NCBI GenBank assembly: GCA_934438075.1
Contig: CAKSBF010000004.1
Coordinates: forward strand, 108,918 to 172,917
Length of the DNA: 64,000 nt
Origin: an uncultured Clostridia bacterium
GTDB lineage: Bacteria; Bacillota; Clostridia; UBA1381; UBA9506
Direction: 5' to 3'
Shown: positions 33,861 to 42,245 of the stretch, one piece after another
Layout: each line of letters opens with the position of its first letter
Position numbering within the stretch: position 1 is the stretch's first letter
The notes under the pieces: model-generated
Database searches by the model: none
What the model was told of the DNA's origin: nothing
What the model saw: only the letters and a program-made list of their open reading frames with translations
Made by a program: the position numbers and the translations under genes

Positions 33861-36068
33861 ATGGATATTTTCAGACAATATGGAGCAAAAGCAATCTGGG
33901 CTGATCATGAAGAAAAGCTAAATCGCTACGTGCGTTTTCAGACGAGCTTTTGTGCTGTAAAAACAGTGAAAACAGAGTTTTATATTTGTACGGATACAAA
34001 ATATGAGCTATACATAAACGGACAGCTGGCAGGTTTTGGTCAATATGAAGATTTTCCGACCCAAAAGGTTTATGATGTTTATGACATTTCAAAATATTTG
34101 ATTGATGGTGAAAACCTGGTTTCTGTTTTGGCGTTTTCGCAAGGTGAAAACTCCCTTCAGCATATGGTCGGTTTGCCGATGGTTATTTTCGCGGCAGCGG
34201 CAAACGACAGTTGCTTGCTTGTTTCGGATTCTTCTGTGAAATGTTGTGAAAAAACAGAGTTTACTTCCGGTGAATTTGAACGGATTGATATTCAGCGTTC
34301 TTTTAATTTTGGCTTTGACCTTAGGAATGATGATGGTTGGAGAGCAGAAAATGTAAGTGGATCCTGGCAAAATGCAGTTATATGCGACGACAGCGAAATA
34401 AACTATCAGCCTCGTCCGAATCATAATTTGGTTTTATCGGAGATAAGGAAAGGCAAAGTTGTTACGCAGGGTGTATTTTCGCTTTCGGAGGGTGATAACG
34501 TCTCTTTAAAAATGCAATACGCATCTTTAGCATATCGTGAAAAAACAGATGTCCTTGCAGAAGACGGGACAGCACTCCGTCCTTTATGCGATAATGTTTA
34601 TTGGATAGCGGATTTAGGTGAGGAAACAGCCGGTTATTTTGCTCTTGATGTCGAGGCGGAAGAGGGAAGTGTTATCTGGGTTGCGTGCGGAGAGCAATTG
34701 GATGACTTGCGGGTTCGTTCTGCCACCGGTGGCAGAAACTTCGCTTTTCAGTGTATTTGCCGCGAAGGCAGACAGAAGCTTCGTTTTTATATTCGGCGCA
34801 TTGCAGGAAGGTATCTTCAATTTTTTGCCCATTCCGGCATTCGTGCTGTTTATGGTGCAGGCTTACACAAAGTGGACTATCCGCTTGATTTTAACGGAAT
34901 GTGGAAATCGTCTGACCGCTTATTTAATCGCATTTATGATGTTTGCAAAAATACTTTGCATTTGTGCATGCATGAGCACTATGAAGACTGTCCGCAGCGT
35001 GAACAGGCACTTTATGCAATGGACAGCCGCAATCAGATGCTGTGCGGTTATTATACTTTCGGTGAAACGGTAATGCCGCGTGCATCTCTTGAGTTACTTG
35101 CACAGTCACAGAATGCAGATGGCATGCTTGAAATGTGTGCACCGTCCATTTTTGAATTGGTGATACCCAGTTTTGCTTTAACATGGGTTATGGCTCTTTC
35201 TGAATATGCACTTTTTACGGGTGATATGGAGTTCACAAAAAAGATGCAGCCGGTTGCAAGAAATGTATTAAACTATTTTATCGGGCGTAAGAAGGATGGT
35301 TTGATTCTTCGTGCAAACAGCGAGCGCGATTGGAATTTTTATGAATGGACAGATCACATGGATAATTGGGGTGTGAATGCGGACATTATCTGCGATGCGC
35401 CGCTGAATGCGTTTTGTATTATGGCTCTTTCGGCATATGAAAGGATATCCGATTGGCTGCATATGCCGGAGGAAATCAGTTGGGCGCTGCAGCAGCGTCA
35501 AGAGCTTACGGCAGTATTTCATGACAGCTTTTATGTTCCGGAAAAGGGAGCTTATAAGAATTATATCACAAAGACGGAGCCGGATAGCTTTTCTCAGCTC
35601 ACGCAGTCGCTTGCTCTGCTTGCCGGTTGTGTTCCAAAAACACTGGAAAAAGAGGTGCGCAAGAAACTTTTATCTGATGAACTGGTAGAAACCAGCTTGA
35701 GTTATTTAATGTTTAAGTATGATGCACTTTTGGCAGAGCCGGAGACTTATGGGAACTATGTTTTAGATGATATTGAGCGTCAGTGGGGCTATATGCTGTA
35801 TGAAGGGGCTACAAGTTTTTGGGAAACTATTTTTGGCGCCTCTGATTTTGACAGGGCAGGTAGCTTGTGCCACGGCTGGTCCGCTGTGCCGGCATATATT
35901 TTCTGGCGTTATGTGATGGGGATTTATCCGACTAGACCGGGAGAGATGCCGGAAGTGGCTGTACCTGTCTGCGGAGAGGAACTTTCAGCATGCGGCGAGC
36001 TGAAAATGCCGACAGGTTTCTACCGTGTTACTAAAAATTCGTTGGGTGTTCGTATTGAAAAGCAATAA
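33861..36068 (+). CDS. GH78-like alpha-L-rhamnosidase family protein, cytosolic
   Basis: 735 residues from the ATG at 33861 (GGAGAG before it). N-terminal beta-rich part with YELYINGQLAGFG and YDVYDISKYL, as in GH78 accessory domains; catalytic (alpha/alpha)6 part with HEHYEDCPQREQALYAMDSR, DWNFYEWTD, and HGWSAVPAYIFWRYVMG near the end. No signal peptide, so it would act on imported rhamnosides. Released rhamnose is one expected feed for the propanediol microcompartment of this window (inference). Some family members hydrolyse other sugars. Confidence 0.82.
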   Translation: MDIFRQYGAKAIWADHEEKLNRYVRFQTSFCAVKTVKTEFYICTDTKYELYINGQLAGFGQYEDFPTQKVYDVYDISKYLIDGENLVSVLAFSQGENSLQHMVGLPMVIFAAAANDSCLLVSDSSVKCCEKTEFTSGEFERIDIQRSFNFGFDLRNDDGWRAENVSGSWQNAVICDDSEINYQPRPNHNLVLSEIRKGKVVTQGVFSLSEGDNVSLKMQYASLAYREKTDVLAEDGTALRPLCDNVYWIADLGEETAGYFALDVEAEEGSVIWVACGEQLDDLRVRSATGGRNFAFQCICREGRQKLRFYIRRIAGRYLQFFAHSGIRAVYGAGLHKVDYPLDFNGMWKSSDRLFNRIYDVCKNTLHLCMHEHYEDCPQREQALYAMDSRNQMLCGYYTFGETVMPRASLELLAQSQNADGMLEMCAPSIFELVIPSFALTWVMALSEYALFTGDMEFTKKMQPVARNVLNYFIGRKKDGLILRANSERDWNFYEWTDHMDNWGVNADIICDAPLNAFCIMALSAYERISDWLHMPEEISWALQQRQELTAVFHDSFYVPEKGAYKNYITKTEPDSFSQLTQSLALLAGCVPKTLEKEVRKKLLSDELVETSLSYLMFKYDALLAEPETYGNYVLDDIERQWGYMLYEGATSFWETIFGASDFDRAGSLCHGWSAVPAYIFWRYVMGIYPTRPGEMPEVAVPVCGEELSACGELKMPTGFYRVTKNSLGVRIEKQ

Positions 36069-36085
36069 ATAATCGAGTTTACAGG

Positions 36086-36144
36086 CAGAAGAGCAAAAGC
36101 GGGTTAAATTTATTCAGACCTCACTTTTGCTCTTCTGTTTTTTT
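36086..36144 (+). terminator. Intrinsic terminator after the rhamnosidase-like gene
   Basis: 14-bp perfect stem (36086-36099 with 36124-36137) followed by seven T. Confidence 0.88.
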
Positions 36145-36161
36145 ATTGTTGTCTGCATTTG

Positions 36162-36190
36162 GGATATTTTTCAGCTTTTATCGCATACTA
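36162..36190 (+). promoter_or_regulatory. Possible sigma-G/sigma-F type promoter of spoVAD
   Basis: CATACTA (36184-36190) fits the forespore -10 pattern CATWHTA; GGATA (36162-36166), 17 nt upstream, differs by one base from the GHATR -35 pattern. Confidence 0.4.
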
Positions 36191-36221
36191 AAATTAATTG
36201 TTTTCAGAAAGGGCTGATAAT

Positions 36222-37241
36222 ATGAGCAAAATTAAGAAAAAAGGCAGGCAAACAGTGAATTTTTCTTCTTCGCCGGTTATCATCGGCACTGCGGCAATTG
36301 CCGGAGCAAAGGAAGGAGAAGGGCCGTTGGGCGGTTACTTTGACACTGTGGTACAAGATGGAATGTGGGGAGAAGATAGCTGGGAAAAGGCAGAAAGCAA
36401 ATTTATGGAGCAGGCAGTACGTACTGCTTTGGATAAAAGTGGATTAGCAACAGGAGAAATAGATTACATTTTTGGCGGAGATTTGCTGAATCAATGCACG
36501 GGTACCAATTACGGACTGAGAGCTCTTGAAATTCCGTTTATAGGTCTTTACGGTGCTTGTTCAACCATGGCACTTTCCATGAGTGTTGCGGCAATGTGTA
36601 TTGACGGGGGATACGCAGACAGCTGTGCGGCTGTTACTTCAAGTCATTTTTGCTCAGCGGAACGCCAATTCCGCTTCCCGTTGGAATATGGGGGGCAGCG
36701 TCCGCCAAGTGCACAATGGACAGCAACAGGTTCGGGGTGTGCAATTTTGTCAGCAAATGGAGAAGGACCGGTTATTGATTGTATTACGACCGGAAAGATA
36801 ACGGATATGGGTATTACTGATGCAAATAATATGGGTGCAGCAATGGCCCCTGCCGCAGTGGATACCCTGTTGGCTCACTTTCGGGAAACAGGAAGAAAGC
36901 CGCAGGATTATGATTTTATTGTCAGTGGTGACTTGGGGAAAATTGGGAAATCTATTGTAATAGATATGCTTGGTGAAGAAAAATATGATATGACAAATAA
37001 TTATGACGATTGCGGCTTGCTTTTATTTGACGCACAAAAACAGGATACTCATTCGGGCGGCAGCGGCTGTGCGTGCTCTGCTCTGACGTTTTGCGGATAT
37101 TTGTATCAGCAGTTGTGCGAGCGTAAAATAAACAGCCTGCTATTTATGGCAACGGGGGCTTTGATGAGCACTATGAGCGTGCAACAAGGTGAAAGCATAC
37201 CGGGTATTGCGCATGCCGTCAGTATCAGAAATCAGCGTTAA
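36222..37241 (+). CDS. spoVAD: Stage V sporulation protein AD
   Basis: 339 residues from the ATG at 36222 (AAAGGG upstream). Thiolase-like fold: VIIGTAAIAGAKEGEGPLGGYFD, LDKSGLATGEIDYIFGGDLLNQ, GLYGACSTMALSM, HFCSAERQFRFPLEYGGQRPP. SpoVAD binds dipicolinic acid and works with SpoVAC and SpoVAE(b) in the forespore inner membrane to import Ca-DPA. Here it stands alone: neither spoVAC nor spoVAE flanks it, which is unusual. Confidence 0.94.
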   Translation: MSKIKKKGRQTVNFSSSPVIIGTAAIAGAKEGEGPLGGYFDTVVQDGMWGEDSWEKAESKFMEQAVRTALDKSGLATGEIDYIFGGDLLNQCTGTNYGLRALEIPFIGLYGACSTMALSMSVAAMCIDGGYADSCAAVTSSHFCSAERQFRFPLEYGGQRPPSAQWTATGSGCAILSANGEGPVIDCITTGKITDMGITDANNMGAAMAPAAVDTLLAHFRETGRKPQDYDFIVSGDLGKIGKSIVIDMLGEEKYDMTNNYDDCGLLLFDAQKQDTHSGGSGCACSALTFCGYLYQQLCERKINSLLFMATGALMSTMSVQQGESIPGIAHAVSIRNQR

Positions 37242-37258
37242 AAGAACGTGACGGAAGA

Positions 37259-37379
37259 GTTTGTAAAAGTCGGGACTGTAAATAAACGTGCAGAGCATTG
37301 TATGCGAAATACGTGTGGTTATTCCTAATGCCGAGTAGTAAGTTGCACGGTATTATTTTCCGGCCCTGACTTTACAAAC
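37259..37379. repeat. 121-bp inverted-repeat unit between two convergent genes
   Basis: GTTTGTAAAAGTCGGG (37259-37274) is nearly the inverse of CCCTGACTTTACAAAC (37364-37379), enclosing about 90 nt. It could be a long bidirectional terminator or a small non-autonomous repeat; no second copy was noticed in the window. Confidence 0.5.
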
Positions 37380-37395
37380 CAAAGCTTTATCAATT

Positions 37396-39978
37396 TTAAT
37401 TTCTGTTTTCTTGCAAAACTTCCCGTATAGCATTTTCAGTATCACAAATTTGTTTGTAAAATTGGTCGGCGGAGATACGCAGTGCGCCGCCGCCCAGAAT
37501 AATCAATTGCTCCAAACTATCTGAAGTCACAACAGAAACCTTGCCGTGATGTGTGAGTTCATGAGTTACCTTTTCGATATACATGTCAGCCGTTTCAGCT
37601 TCTTTGGTATAAACGATATTAATATTATGAATTTTTTCCACACTGCCGGGGTTGTTTTTTACTTTATATGCATCAAATACTAAAATAACCTCACATTGTG
37701 TATATCCTTGATAGTTACAAAGAGTGTTAATTAATACACCGCGTGCGGCATCTAAATTGTCTTGCGCAAGTTTTTTGAGTTCCTCCCATGCAAAAATAAC
37801 GTTGTAACCGTCTACAAGAAGATATTCTTTTGAGGAGACTTTAGTTTTTTGGGGTTTCCATTCTTTTTGCAGTGGAGAAGTTGCAGTACGAATTGTTTTC
37901 TGTGCATATTCGCGCCGTGTTATCGAACCATAGGTTCGCTCAAAAATTTCCATTAATTCTTTATCGGATGCGGCGCGTGACAAATATTCGCGGGCGCGAT
38001 CTTTTCTTTGTGCTGCCTCCTGTGCCAGTTCCTCATCGGTTTTATAGGTTATTTCTACCTGTGCGTATTTGCGAACCTCGTTCCATGGCACGTTAAATCC
38101 CGCTCCGTGGGCGCAGAATACCGAATCTGCGGTGTTTTCTGTATCAGTATTACAGTCATAGCCAATTTTACAAACCACCTCATCGGTGTTGTGACACGGT
38201 TCATATCCGGCAAGAATGCAGTTTAACCTGCCGTGTCCTGAAGTGTAGGCTGTCAATTCAGTCATATAATCTCGAATTTCCGAAACAGGTGCTGTTCCGG
38301 TTAAAACGGCGAGTCCGCCGCTTATATCCGGCGCGCTGAAAGTGGCGCCCATGTTTTGCAAATCTGTCATTGCTCTGCCGGCTTGTTCCTGCGGCAACAT
38401 AAGCTTAAATTGATATACGGGCTCCAGTAAAATGCTTTGTGCTTGGCGCAGGGCATTGCGCACAGCTCGGTAGGTTGCCTGACGAAAATCGCCTCCTTCG
38501 GTATGTTTTTTATGCGCTCTGCCGGCAAGAAGTGTAATTTTAACATCGGTAATTGGTGATCCGGTGAGTACGCCGAGATGTGTTTTTTCTTTCAGATGTG
38601 TAAGAATCAGTCTTTGCCAGTTGCGCTCCAGCATGTCTTCAGAGCATTTGCTTTCATAACTAATGCCACTTCCTCGTTCAGCCGGTTCTATGAGTACATG
38701 CACTTCAGCATAGTGTCGTAGCGGCTCAAAGTGTCCGATGCCAAGCGAAGGAGAGGAAATGGTCTCCTTATAGGTTATGGCACCTTGATCAAAGGATACC
38801 TCCATATCAAAACGGTTTTTGATAACACGTTTCAGCACCTCAAGTTGAATTTCGCCCATCAGCCGCAGGTGAATCTCCTGTAAAAATTCATTCCATATAA
38901 TATTAAGCTGCGGATCCTCTTCCTCCAAGCGTTTAAGTTTCATCAGCGCTACATGTGTGTCCGTACCTTCCGGGAGAATCATTTTATAAGAAAACACAGG
39001 CTCTAAGACGGGTTCGCCTTCGCTATCTTCGAAACCGAGACCTTCTCCGGCAAAACTGTGTGACAAGCCTGTAATGGCGCAAATGCCGCCTGCTTCTATT
39101 GTGTCAACAGTTCTAAATTTTTCTCCGGAGTAGATACGAATTTGATTGACCTTTTCCGTCCATTTACCATCTTTATCACTACCGCTTAATTCCTCTTTAA
39201 CACGCAGTTTTCCGCCCGTAATTTTAAGATGGGTTAGTCTGTTTTTTTGTGAATCTTCGGTAATTTTAAATATTTTTGCACCAAATATATCCGGATAATC
39301 AGAAGGAACAGTATATTGCACAAGACCGCTTAAAAAGTTATCTATGCCAATTAGTTTTAAGGCAGAACCAAAAAAACATGGGAAAATTTTGCGCTGTCTT
39401 GCGGCATTGATTATGGAGGTGGTCTTTAGAAGTCCGCTTGTTAAAAAGTCATTCATTAATTCTTCTGTACATATAGCGAGATCCTCGGTATTGCTGTGCA
39501 AACTTTCTTCCGCAAATGGGAAACAATTTTCGGAAAGTTGCTTACGCAGCTCAGTTAAAATTTCTTGCTCATTTTTTAAAGCAATGTCCATTTTATTAAT
39601 AAAAAGGAAGGTTGGTATATGGTAGCGGGACAAAAGCTGCCAGAGTGTTTCGGTGTGGCTTTGTATGCCTTCAGGTGCGCTGATGACTAAAACTGCGTAG
39701 TCCAAAACAGAGAGCACACGTTCTGCTTCTGCAGAAAAATCCACATGGCCCGGTGTATCCAACAATGTAAATGTTCGGTTGTTCAGCTGAAACTCTGCCT
39801 GTTTGGAAAAAATGGTAATTCCTCGATCGCGTTCGATTTCATCGGTATCCAAAAAAGCATTTTTATGGTCAACACGTCCAAGTGAACGAAGCATGCCGGA
39901 GCGGAAAAGGATGCCCTCAGCAAGGGTGGTTTTTCCCGAATCAACATGTGCCAAAATTCCAATGACTGTTTTTTTCAT
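37396..39978 (-). CDS. TetM-like ribosomal GTPase fused to a YacP/Rae1-type NYN nuclease domain
   Basis: 860 residues. Residues 1-690 are an EF-G-like translational GTPase of the Tet(M)/Tet(O) class: G1 AHVDSGKTT, G3 DTPGHVDF, G4 NKMD, then beta-barrel and domain III-V text ending in a LTAYTSGHGRL motif as in TetM domain V. Residues about 715-860 match the YacP/Rae1 NYN fold: LLVDGYNVIFAW, VFDAYKV, TKEAETADMYIEKV, VTSDSLEQ, GALRISA, with the acidic residues in place. TetM enters the ribosomal A site; Rae1 cleaves mRNA in the A site. The fusion suggests targeted action on stalled ribosomes (inference) rather than simple tetracycline resistance. Confidence 0.88.
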   Translation of the reverse strand: MKKTVIGILAHVDSGKTTLAEGILFRSGMLRSLGRVDHKNAFLDTDEIERDRGITIFSKQAEFQLNNRTFTLLDTPGHVDFSAEAERVLSVLDYAVLVISAPEGIQSHTETLWQLLSRYHIPTFLFINKMDIALKNEQEILTELRKQLSENCFPFAEESLHSNTEDLAICTEELMNDFLTSGLLKTTSIINAARQRKIFPCFFGSALKLIGIDNFLSGLVQYTVPSDYPDIFGAKIFKITEDSQKNRLTHLKITGGKLRVKEELSGSDKDGKWTEKVNQIRIYSGEKFRTVDTIEAGGICAITGLSHSFAGEGLGFEDSEGEPVLEPVFSYKMILPEGTDTHVALMKLKRLEEEDPQLNIIWNEFLQEIHLRLMGEIQLEVLKRVIKNRFDMEVSFDQGAITYKETISSPSLGIGHFEPLRHYAEVHVLIEPAERGSGISYESKCSEDMLERNWQRLILTHLKEKTHLGVLTGSPITDVKITLLAGRAHKKHTEGGDFRQATYRAVRNALRQAQSILLEPVYQFKLMLPQEQAGRAMTDLQNMGATFSAPDISGGLAVLTGTAPVSEIRDYMTELTAYTSGHGRLNCILAGYEPCHNTDEVVCKIGYDCNTDTENTADSVFCAHGAGFNVPWNEVRKYAQVEITYKTDEELAQEAAQRKDRAREYLSRAASDKELMEIFERTYGSITRREYAQKTIRTATSPLQKEWKPQKTKVSSKEYLLVDGYNVIFAWEELKKLAQDNLDAARGVLINTLCNYQGYTQCEVILVFDAYKVKNNPGSVEKIHNINIVYTKEAETADMYIEKVTHELTHHGKVSVVTSDSLEQLIILGGGALRISADQFYKQICDTENAIREVLQENRN

Positions 39979-40010
39979 AAGTTACCTCAATTAGTTAATC
40001 TCTATTTTCA

Positions 40011-40039
40011 ATCATATCGTAAATGAAATGCAGCGTCAA
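40011..40039 (-). promoter_or_regulatory. Promoter of the GTPase-nuclease fusion gene
   Basis: On the minus strand TTGACG (40039-40034) and TATGAT (40016-40011) are 17 nt apart, 33 nt before the start. No leader peptide or attenuator of the tet(M) kind is visible. Confidence 0.65.
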
Positions 40040-40196
40040 GAGTTATTTTCTTTTTCGGGGCAGAATATGTTAAAGCGGAGGCTATATACGAAGCTGCAGA
40101 CCAGCAGATTAGTGCTGTTTGACAAAACATATAAGCTTGGTCTGAAAATATTCTTGACGATTTACACCGGGAAGGCTGCGTTTGAGCAATAGAAAA

Positions 40197-40211
40197 GGGG
40201 CTTTCAGCCCC
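40197..40211 (-). terminator. Terminator of the citrate synthase gene
   Basis: On the minus strand GGGGCT-GAA-AGCCCC is followed by TTTTC. Confidence 0.7.
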
Positions 40212-40221
40212 TTATCACCAT

Positions 40222-41583
40222 TTATTCACGTTCGGATAATTTTTGATAATTATTGTGTCCGGAAACAGATTTATATGCAGGACGAATGATCTTTCCGGTG
40301 TTAGCAATTTCTTCAATGCGGTGGGCACTCCAGCCTGCAATTCTGGCTATTGCAAACAGTGGTGTGTAAAGCTCCTGCGGCAGGTTTAACATACGATAAA
40401 CAAAACCGGAATAAAAATCGACGTTTGCACTGACGCCTTTATACATCTTTCTCACTTTTGCAATAACCTGCGGTGCAAGTCGCTCTACGTTGGAATATAG
40501 GTTATATTCTTCCTCCATGCCTTTTGCTTCTGCCAGCTTTTGCACATAACTTTTAAATATGACAGCACGAGGATCGGAAAGGGAGTAGACTGCATGGCCA
40601 ATGCCGTAAATCAAGCCGGAACGGTCAAATGCTTCTTTATTCAGCAGTTTGGAAAGGTATGCGCTAATTTCCTCATCATCGTTCCAATCATGAACGTTTT
40701 CCTTAATATCTTCGAACATTTGAACAACTTTAATGTTCGCTCCTCCGTGCCGCGGGCCCTTCAGAGAGCTTAAGGAAGCAACGGCGGAAGAATAGGTATC
40801 GGTGCCGGAGGAGGTGACAACGTGCGTAGTGAAGGTAGAATTGTTACCACCGCCATGTTCTGCGTGCAATACCAGTGCAAGGTCTAAAATTCTTGCTTCC
40901 AGCTGCGTAAACCGATTGTCTTTGCGGAGCATGCGCAATATGTTTTCTGCAGTGGAAAGCTCCGGTTTCGGCTGGCGAATAACCAGACTTTTTTTCTTGT
41001 AATAGTGTGAGAATGCTCGGTAACTGTATACGGCAATCAGGGGCATCTGCGCAATGAGCTGTATGGACTGACGAATAATATTTTCTATAGAAATATCGTC
41101 TGCGTTGTCATCATAAGAATAAAGAGTCAACACACCTTTTGCCAACGCGTTCATCATATCGCGGCTGGGTGCACTCATAATGGTGTCGCGCACAAATTCA
41201 TCGGGCAGAGTGGTGTAGCTTGCCAAAAGCTGACGGAATTCGTCATATTCTTCTTTGTTAGGCAGCTTTCCAAACATCAAAAGATAACAGGTTTCCTCAA
41301 AGCCAAAACGGTTTTCTGAGATAAAGCCGTTTACGATATCTTTGATGTTAATGCCACGGTAAAAAAGTTCTCCTTCGCACGGAATCATATCATTATCGAC
41401 CAGTGTGTAAGAGCGCACTTCCGAGATTTCAGTAAGACCGGCAAGTATGCCTTTGCCGCTGATATCACGCAGACCGCGTTTTACTTCATATTTACTATAT
41501 AACTCCGGGTCAATCATGCCATTTTGCGATACTAGTGAGCGATATTTTAAAATGGCCTCATTTTTCATTTTATCTGTCATCAT
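40222..41583 (-). CDS. gltA: Citrate synthase
   Basis: 453 residues. Catalytic text: LVLHAEHGGGNNSTFTTHVVTSSGTD (His), SLKGPRHGGAN (His) and HAVYSLSDPRA with the later Arg in GWSAHRIEEI; the ELFYRGINIKDIV region is typical. Condenses oxaloacetate and acetyl-CoA; in a clostridium it probably feeds glutamate synthesis. The Re-type enzyme would be unrelated, so this is the Si-type. A palindrome covers its promoter. Confidence 0.93.
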   Translation of the reverse strand: MMTDKMKNEAILKYRSLVSQNGMIDPELYSKYEVKRGLRDISGKGILAGLTEISEVRSYTLVDNDMIPCEGELFYRGINIKDIVNGFISENRFGFEETCYLLMFGKLPNKEEYDEFRQLLASYTTLPDEFVRDTIMSAPSRDMMNALAKGVLTLYSYDDNADDISIENIIRQSIQLIAQMPLIAVYSYRAFSHYYKKKSLVIRQPKPELSTAENILRMLRKDNRFTQLEARILDLALVLHAEHGGGNNSTFTTHVVTSSGTDTYSSAVASLSSLKGPRHGGANIKVVQMFEDIKENVHDWNDDEEISAYLSKLLNKEAFDRSGLIYGIGHAVYSLSDPRAVIFKSYVQKLAEAKGMEEEYNLYSNVERLAPQVIAKVRKMYKGVSANVDFYSGFVYRMLNLPQELYTPLFAIARIAGWSAHRIEEIANTGKIIRPAYKSVSGHNNYQKLSERE

Positions 41584-41639
41584 TGGCGCCTCTCTTTCTA
41601 CACAAATCGGTTGTTAGCAATGCTTTAAAGTCAGAAAAA

Positions 41640-41674
41640 CGTTCTTTTGGTTAATTATATCAAGCAAAAGAACG
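41640..41674 (-). promoter_or_regulatory. Palindromic operator over the citrate synthase promoter
   Basis: CGTTCTTTTG (41640-41649) and CAAAAGAACG (41665-41674) are perfect 10-bp inverted arms with a 15-nt centre. On the minus strand the centre contains TATAAT. No good -35 box is present, so the site may be bound by a repressor or an activator. Confidence 0.55.
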
Positions 41675-41755
41675 CTTATTCTTATTTTAGCTGAAAATGG
41701 GGAAAAAATCAAGGCTTTCTGTAATAATTTAACAAATCGTTAAGAAATTAAAGAC

Positions 41756-41807
41756 GGGGTTGTTTCGTGTTATTGCTAACGATGAAAGCTTTTTACGAAA
41801 CGACCCC
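41756..41807 (-). terminator. Terminator downstream of spoIVA
   Basis: 13-bp stem (41756-41768 with 41795-41807, one G-T pair); on the minus strand TCTTTAATTT follows. Confidence 0.7.
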
Positions 41808-41816
41808 GATGAGCTT

Positions 41817-42092
41817 TTATAATATGATGCAAATTAAACCGCCGCTGCCTTCATTAATAATTTTTTGCAGTGTTTCCTGCAATTTGTATTGTGCCTCGTC
41901 AGGCATGCGGTAAAGTTTGTTGTGCAATCCTTCGTTTACCAGTTCGTGAAGTGATTTACCGAAAATGTTGGATTCCCATATCTTTTTAGGGTCGGTTTCA
42001 AATTCCTGCAAAAGATAATGCACCAGTTCTTCCGATTGTTTTTCTGTTCCTACAATAGGGCTGACTTCGGTTTCAATGTCCGCACGAATCAT
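41817..42092 (-). CDS. spoIVA: SpoIVA, C-terminal part (3' exon-like segment of a split gene)
   Basis: 91 codons read from an in-frame ATG at 42092, but the true upstream part lies 11.8 kb away. The text IRADIETEVSPIVGTEKQSEELVHYLLQEFETDPKKIWESNIFGKSLHELV and the end INEGSGGLICIIL match the C-terminus of SpoIVA, which anchors the spore-coat base to SpoVM on the forespore surface. There is no ribosome site at the ATG, so the fragment is not expected to be translated alone. It is intact, with no stop or frameshift, and in the frame needed to rejoin the N-terminal part through the 14-bp core at 42089-42102. Confidence 0.95.
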   Translation of the reverse strand: MIRADIETEVSPIVGTEKQSEELVHYLLQEFETDPKKIWESNIFGKSLHELVNEGLHNKLYRMPDEAQYKLQETLQKIINEGSGGLICIIL

Positions 42093-42102
42093 ATGTATTG
42101 AT
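42089..42102 (-). repeat. Attachment core, copy next to the spoIVA 3' part
   Basis: Coding-strand ATCAATACATATGA, identical to 53865-53878. Upstream flank (element side) has GTTTG..GC, one attP arm; downstream flank (spoIVA side) has GTGCGGA, one attB arm. Confidence 0.9.
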
Positions 42103-42209
42103 AGCTACAAACAGAGGCTCTTAATGAAGTTTACTGCATCATCTGCATTTTAGTGTTGTTTCACGAAGCTTACAAGGCTTTTAATAATATTTTTTCGCAT
42201 AAAAAATAA

Positions 42210-42244
42210 AGCGGCAAAAAGAGGTAATCTCTATGCCGCTTTAT
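42210..42244 (-). terminator. Terminator of the recombinase gene
   Basis: AAAGCGGC (42210-42217) pairs with GCCGCTTT (42237-42244), with an inner AGAG/CTCT stem. On the minus strand TTTATTTTTT follows. Confidence 0.75.
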
Positions 42245-42245
42245 A

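Noticed and set aside
37396..39978. Acquired tetracycline resistance gene
   Set aside because: The fused NYN domain, lack of the tet(M)-type leader and no mobile-element context argue for a chromosomal translation factor; resistance cannot be ruled out.
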